From Trichoderma breve (lineage: Eukaryota; Ascomycota; Sordariomycetes; Hypocreales; Hypocreaceae): 64,000 nt of DNA. Below the pieces are notes generated by a model. That model did no database searches and was not told the origin of the DNA. It worked only from the letters and a program-made list of their open reading frames with translations. The stretch lies in NCBI RefSeq assembly GCF_028502605.1, contig NC_079234.1, positions 5,332,001 through 5,396,000 on the forward strand. Direction: 5' to 3'. Below, one piece after another: positions 58,505-64,000 of the stretch. A program made the position numbers and the translations under genes. Numbering within the stretch: the first letter of the stretch is position 1; each line of letters begins with the position of its first letter.

Positions 58505-59219
58505 TGTTGATCCTCTTGTTTTCCTTGGGGATTTCGGAGTTTCGGGTGTGTATTTGGGCTTTTTGTGTCAAATTACCACAATACCATGTCATGTCAGGTC
58601 TTTTCACGATATCAAGCGTTGAAAATGAGCAAATTCCTTTTTTTTATGCTTTCGAATGGGAAACAGTGTCTCCTTTCTATTTCGTGTTTTGAGGCCAAGA
58701 GTGTCCCAGTCTGTTATTTGCCCTGAATTTCGTTCCCTTACAACAGCATATGGTTTCTACGACTGCGATTTCAAGACTACAAGAGCTTGTTCCCTGCATG
58801 GCGTTTTCTTCCATATGGAGCGCAAGCCTGCCCAGGGCATGTAAGAAGAGCCGTCGGCATTAAGTGATAATATTTATCAGTATAAGTCAGTCAGTCGCGA
58901 CGAGCCATAGTGAATTGAACCGTAGTCTTCCTCCAATACGCTTCCAACAACCAGTACTCCTTAACTCCATTTCCAACTGCCGCGCGTTGCAGCCTCACGA
59001 TCCTGGTAAAGCTTATACCGCTCAGCGCAAGGGGTAGGAAGCAATCCTACTCGCCTAAGGCCATACCTGTACATGAAACTATCGAAGCCATTAAGCCCAA
59101 AGGAGGCTTTCTACTGTGGTGGATGGACACGGCCGGGGCGTCTCCCCTTCGGGAGAAGATGGGACGGGGATGCATATCTTAGCCAGTACAATGCTGGATT
59201 CGGCATACATACAATGCTC

Positions 59220-59291
59220 ATTGCCACTCTGTTCCGCCTACGGAAGTAGTAGACAAATGCGAATTGCCACTCTCTTCCCGTCTACGGAAGT
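59220..59291. repeat. 43-bp tandem duplication
   Basis: TTGCCACTCT-(G/C)TTCC-CTACGGAAGTA occurs at 59221 and again at 59264, a period of 43 bases, with a few substitutions and one indel. Each copy ends in a TACGGAAGTA word. Confidence 0.8.
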
Positions 59292-59561
59292 ATATGAAAC
59301 GCAGATCTGACTACTTGATGATGAACCAGATTCCGTGCCTGAGCAACAAAAAACAGAACAAGGCAAAGTCGAAGCAAATCAGCGCAGGGATCAAGGTTAC
59401 ATATTACATACATACATTACCGATAAACACGGCTTGACTGCTGCCTTATCCGAAACTGCAGAATGGCTAAAAAAAAGAGGCCTGGATGATTTTTTCGACA
59501 AAACCTCCATGGATGCCCATTGGGCTGCCACTGCCTCTGGCTCTTTGGCTCGGCAAACAAC

Positions 59562-59591
59562 TCACACACACGCACACGCACACACACATAC
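59562..59591. repeat. CA microsatellite
   Basis: About 15 CA dinucleotides with CG and TA interruptions form a simple repeat in gene-free DNA. Confidence 0.9.
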
Positions 59592-62500
59592 ATGGAGTGG
59601 CGTCCCATTTCGACCAGGGTATTCTCACCGAGTCGGTGGATTGCCGACGCCCTACTGGCCCGGGCTTTGCCTTGGGCTTTTTGTTCTGGCCTCTTTGTCG
59701 CCTCAAGAGACCTGTCAGTTGTGACTTGTTGCCAGCCTTGGGGTTGCACGGAGATGAGTCTGGGCCACACCCGTTTTTCTTTTGTGCGTGCTGCTGTAGT
59801 GTAAGAGTACAAGCAGGGGAGTCGTACTGCTGCTAAAGATGGTGGTAGTAAGAGTTAGTACTCGTACTTCTCAGATGAGGTGTGAGAGTGTGTGAATGAA
59901 TGAATTGTCAACGACAACGAGGTCTCAGACAAGGGGGCCATGTGAGGAGAGGCAAAATGCTTGGCGAGTGGCGGTTTCACGATGGGCACTCCGTATTATT
60001 TTCTTTCCTTTTTCCTTTCTTTTTCTTCCCAAACTTGCCTTTTCCCAATTCCTTCCCCCCTCATTTTTCCTTTTCCTTTTTTGTAAGTGTACAGGCATTT
60101 ATGCTGTGGTCATGCGGCAACCGTTGCGAGGGTTAGTTAGTGTCTTAGTCCCGTTCCTCGTCAGCCCTTTGCTTTTTTTTTTCTCCCGCGCCCAAAAGCC
60201 TGACATCGACGCAGGCATTTTTGCAATGTATGTACGTTACGAGTAAATACCGGCGATTTCGGCATCGGGCCCGAAGATGCGGCCTGCCTGAAGCCAAGGG
60301 CCAAGGACTGGAGCGAGGGCCAATGAGCTGCATGTTCGGCTTCTTTGCCTGTATGTACATGTACGATATGTGCATGGAATGAGAGGCAGGGAAGAGGGAA
60401 GAGGACCAGCGGGAAAAGAAAGACAAAGACCCTTGTCAAGCGGGGGGCGGATTCAGCGCCTGGGATGCTGTAGGTGATAATTTGCAACGGCAGACTTGTA
60501 GGTAGTGCCCTCCATACTACTGTACCTTGTTAGTCGTCCGTCTGATAATCATCCATGTGGGAAAAAAGGCCACATCTAAAACGGCGGGACAGGCTCTCCG
60601 GGCCTCTCACTACCCCGTGTAAGGTAATTCAAGGGTTGTCGAGCAAACAGAAAGCAGCCCGTCATTCTTCGGGAACCCGCATGATCAGCGCCTGGCCGTC
60701 TGGGGGGGCTGAGAGGTGCTGGGTCGCGGGTTAATGAAACACGGGCTCTGCGTTTATTTGGTGGTGATCGACACTTTCGCCCTCCAGCGTGAGGACTTTT
60801 TGGGGGTGAGCCAATGGAGAAATGTGTCGAACATCTCCATCAACGCGCCCCAGATTTCATCACCGCTCTAACGTTAGCACAAAAAGGGTCCATGGCACGT
60901 GCTGGTTGCCCTGCAATTTTGACATGTCGTGCCGTCATTCTGGTTTACATGATGTTTTCTTGTCTTGTCTGATGAAAGACAAAAGACACGGCTGTAGGCG
61001 ATTTTCTTGGTCTGGAACCCCTACCCAGTACGGAGTAGGACCACAAGAAAAAGGCGCAAAAAAACAAAAAAGAAACGAAAGCACACAACAGCAAAAAGCA
61101 AGCCCGCCATACAAAACGCGCGCTATTCCAGACCTGTCAGCGAATCCCCTTGTGGCATCCTGGCGGTTGACGTTACGGTAAAAAGGGTCCATTGGTGTCT
61201 TTTCCTCTCCGCCGCTATTGTTGCGGCACCTTTCACTTTGTACCTAGTAACTACCTGGCTTAGATGACGTCTGTGGCGGACCTCTCCACAAAAAACGGAG
61301 ACAGCGCGACTCTGGTGCTCCGTAATCCGTATTCCGTACATTGTACTGGTACTGGTACTTGTACTTGGTTGCTCGAAGAATCAATGAGTGCTGTATCCGT
61401 ACCTATTATTGTTTTGCGGATGTTTCATTTTGTGTTATTCTTTGGTTCTTTCATGTTTGGCGGGTTATCCGTCTCTGCATCTCTTGGCATCGGCGACGCA
61501 TTTAGATGCAAGAATCCGGAAGTGTGCTTGAAAAGTTATTCTAGAAGAATATGAAGAAGGAAAACAGAAAGGAAATAAATGAAGACATGAAGATAAATAA
61601 AAAGAAAAAAAAGAAAGACGCAGGTACTAGTCAGTTAGGCACTGTTGTTGGAGGAACGACAATGGCTTTCTCTCAAGGAGGTACATGTAACATTGAGTAC
61701 ACTTGGGGAACTTCAGGTCGAAATAGACACTCAAACAGGCCTCCGGGTAGCTGTGATAAGCTGTTCCACATGCCTGATTCAAACCAGCACAGCTTCTCCT
61801 TCCCTGAAGATCGGAACAGTTGGGCACTAACTCACTAACAGGTACACAGCTAGGACTCGTGTTGGATGGCTGGCAACCACAGACTGAGTGGCTTGCACAA
61901 ACATGTCCAGATAAAGGTACAGGCTCAGACTGCACAGTATGGAGTGCGGATGGGCAACGGAAGTGTTTCTGGCGGCCCGCGGCATGTTTAGGCAGCTGCA
62001 ACACCCTCGGCCTTATTGAAAGACATCGGATCTCGATGGCCCCCCTATGAGGCCCAGCTCTGTTAGTCCGGTCACCTCCTCACGTCAGAAAAGGGTCGAG
62101 ACGCTGCTTTGACGTTTGACGGCAAACGCTTCCAACGGCTGACAAGGCCCAAATACGAGCCTCGTGCCTCCGACGTCGAAGGAGCGGCAGAAAGGAAAGC
62201 TCGCGGGCATTAGAGCCGTGCCATGGCGTCTATGCTGGCACCTGATTAGCAGACGGGGTGGTTGGGCTGAAGCAAGGGAGAGATGGAGATGGGAAGCTCA
62301 ATGCAAATCTCAGACCACGGCGCCAATGACACACACCGTCCATTTTGGCACTGGTCGCAGCTAATAGGATCTTATCCGACAGCTCTCTTGCTTGGGTTGC
62401 TGCGGTTCCCGGCGTTTTCTTTTTTCTTTTTTCTTCCTAATTTTTTTTTTCCTTTTCTTTCCCACCCGCTTTGTGAGTGGTCACCCATGCCGATGCAAGC

Positions 62501-64000
62501 GGCAGAATGGTCCGGGTGGCAAATTTGATAAGACCAGGAAAAGAAAAGGAATAGAAATGGGAAAGAAAGGAGAAGGAAAACGGATAAAGACAAGACGAGA
62601 ACAGATGTCCAACTAATAATCTATTCACAGGAATAGTTACCAATGCACGGATGCCGGCCCATTATTAGCAAAGCAGTGCATGGGCTCGCTGCCGCCACGT
62701 TCAAGATTGACGCCAGAGCGGCTTTTTAATGGGGAGACCAGCCAGCTCGGTATTCTCACGGTTCGGTGAGAGGGTTTGAATCCTTCCTAGCTTCTTGGAC
62801 CACTAGCAAAGGGCTTTTCTCCCTGTCTGGCTAGTCCATCTCGTAGTGTGCCGTCTTGACATGACCGCCTCAAGGAGCCATTGGGGAGCCATTGGGGACT
62901 TGGTTTCTCCTCTTTTGGCCGATCATGGCCTTGCATTTCTGCCCAGATCAGACCATGCTTTTTTGTCTCATCTGTGTAAATCCAGACCGGCCACTGGCTG
63001 CAAGGCCTGCACCCCATCGCATCCTCCTGACCTGCATCTGCTATTTCCCTTGCCTTCTTCCTCTTTTTCCCGCGGCTCGAAAGAAGGCGAAAGCGTGAAA
63101 GCGGTAGGGAAAGAAAAAAAAAGACGATCCACGTGCCGCTGAGGCCAAAGACCAGGATAGAAACCCCCCCAGCCTTGGAGGAGCATGGTTTGCTTGCCGT
63201 CTGCTCAAACGCCTACCAGTACCGACATGGTCCAGAACTTGTATCTGCTGTATATCCTTGCAGGCATATCCTTGACACAGAGCCTCCAAAAAGCCGGACT
63301 TACAAGTCCTTCGTACGAGCACATAGTAGCGGTGCCTGGGCGATTTCAAATCCGTGCAGGCGATGGGACATTTGTAAAGTAAAGGCACACACGAGTACAT
63401 ACATTGTAGCGGACTGTCTGATCCTGTCTGTACGAGCATGCAAGGGAACAAAAGGAAAAGCGCCCAAAAGCAGCCGCCCACAGCGCCACACAATCTCTCC
63501 GCGCAAGATGCCGCTAAAAGAGTACCAGCTGAGGTACCAGGTACTATTTGACCGGTACGAGGCTCAGAGGCTTTTAGTGCTGCTCATGTTCCCAGACTTA
63601 AAGGGCACTAACAAGCACACTGAGGCCGCAAGTCGCATTTTTTAGAGGGCCAAGCAGCCAAGGGAGTTGCACAGACCGGACGATCATCGTAATATTTCTA
63701 ACTTCTGGTCTGTACTTTCTGAGACGGCGGTTGGTCAGTGTGCCTTGGGCCGGCGCAGGGACTTGCGAAGGGTTCAGATGTGCATTTGATTTGATGTTGT
63801 AGGAGTACCTGTACCTGTATGCTCCCCCGCCATCTTCTCTGTCTCTCCAGCTTTTGCCCTCTACGGAGTACACGACCACAACAGCCCAAGTCCTAGAACG
63901 ACTCAGTTCAGCGGCTACCTGACCTTAGTACCGCAGCCCCCCAACCAGCACCGGAGCTAATTGTACCTGCTACTTCGACGGTACCTGCTGATGGAAATAT

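Larger units (their letters stand above)
58505..64000. other. Long gene-free region at the right end
   Basis: No gene is seen in 5.5 kb. Frames up to 170 residues (63133-63645) have no domain and overlap others on the opposite strand. The region contains a CA microsatellite, a 43-bp duplication and two TACGGAGTA motifs. Several T/C-rich stretches (60.0, 62.4 and 63.05 kb) could be promoter tracts of a gene beyond the window or of a non-coding RNA. Confidence 0.5.

Noticed and set aside
59000..59080. Short words resembling 5S rRNA
   Set aside because: Only a few bases (GGCCATACC) resemble the 5S start; the rest does not match, so it is not called.
62700..62800. tRNA-like segment with a GGTTTGAATCC word
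   Set aside because: The B-box-like word deviates from GGTTCRANNCC, and I could not form an acceptor stem or an anticodon arm around it.
63133..63645. 170-residue plus-strand frame near the right end
   Set aside because: Composition is mixed, no domain is visible and a 150-residue frame overlaps on the other strand. It could be a partial gene, but nothing supports it.

Overview
The window is nuclear DNA of a filamentous ascomycete, most likely a sordariomycete of the order Hypocreales (Trichoderma-like). The genes carry short GT-AG introns of about 50-110 nt with CTAAC/CTGAC-type branch sites, the intergenic DNA is long and T/C-rich, and the proteins have typical Pezizomycotina architectures. 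There are 17 protein-coding genes that I can support. Coding exons were joined by hand and every reading frame was checked for phase continuity. I saw no tRNA, rRNA, CRISPR array or transposon gene.

Layout. 2.9-10.0 kb: a POLQ/HELQ-like DNA-repair helicase (+) converging on a PX-domain lipid-binding protein (-). 12.7-15.2 kb: a coiled-coil membrane-anchored protein (-) and the ribosome-biogenesis factor CGR1 (-). 15.3-19.7 kb: no gene seen. 19.7-24.7 kb: a 976-residue disordered proline/serine-rich protein (+) with hallmarks of an NDR-kinase (Cbk1/COT-1) substrate, converging on a small SR-rich membrane protein (-). 26.1-27.1 kb: a GPATCH11-type G-patch protein (+). 27.4-36.7 kb: two direct copies of a divergent gene pair. 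Each pair is a nuclear-looking coiled-coil protein (-) and a divergent Hsp70/actin-fold ATPase (+) sharing a promoter of about 0.4 kb. 37.4-41.7 kb: a Munc13/Ync13-like C2-MUN protein (-). 43.6-58.5 kb: five genes on the + strand, namely a BAR-PH-ArfGAP-ankyrin protein (Csx2 type), an FHA-kinase checkpoint protein (Chk2/Cds1/PRD-4 type), eIF3m, a UMP/CMP kinase (URA6 type) with a mitochondrial-looking leader, and a GRF zinc-finger protein. 58.5-64.0 kb: no gene seen.

The best candidate for an undescribed system is the duplicated pair at 27.4-36.7 kb. The Hsp70-like proteins keep all nucleotide-binding motifs but lack the usual substrate-binding domain. Their partners belong to one family defined by a coiled coil plus conserved C-terminal blocks. 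Intron positions and phases match between the copies. Repeated co-inheritance of the pair suggests that the ATPase and the coiled-coil protein act together. Other notable points are a probable 2-nt micro-exon in the helicase gene, needed to restore its conserved HHAGL motif, and a kinase-docking plus HxRxxS-site signature in the 976-residue protein.
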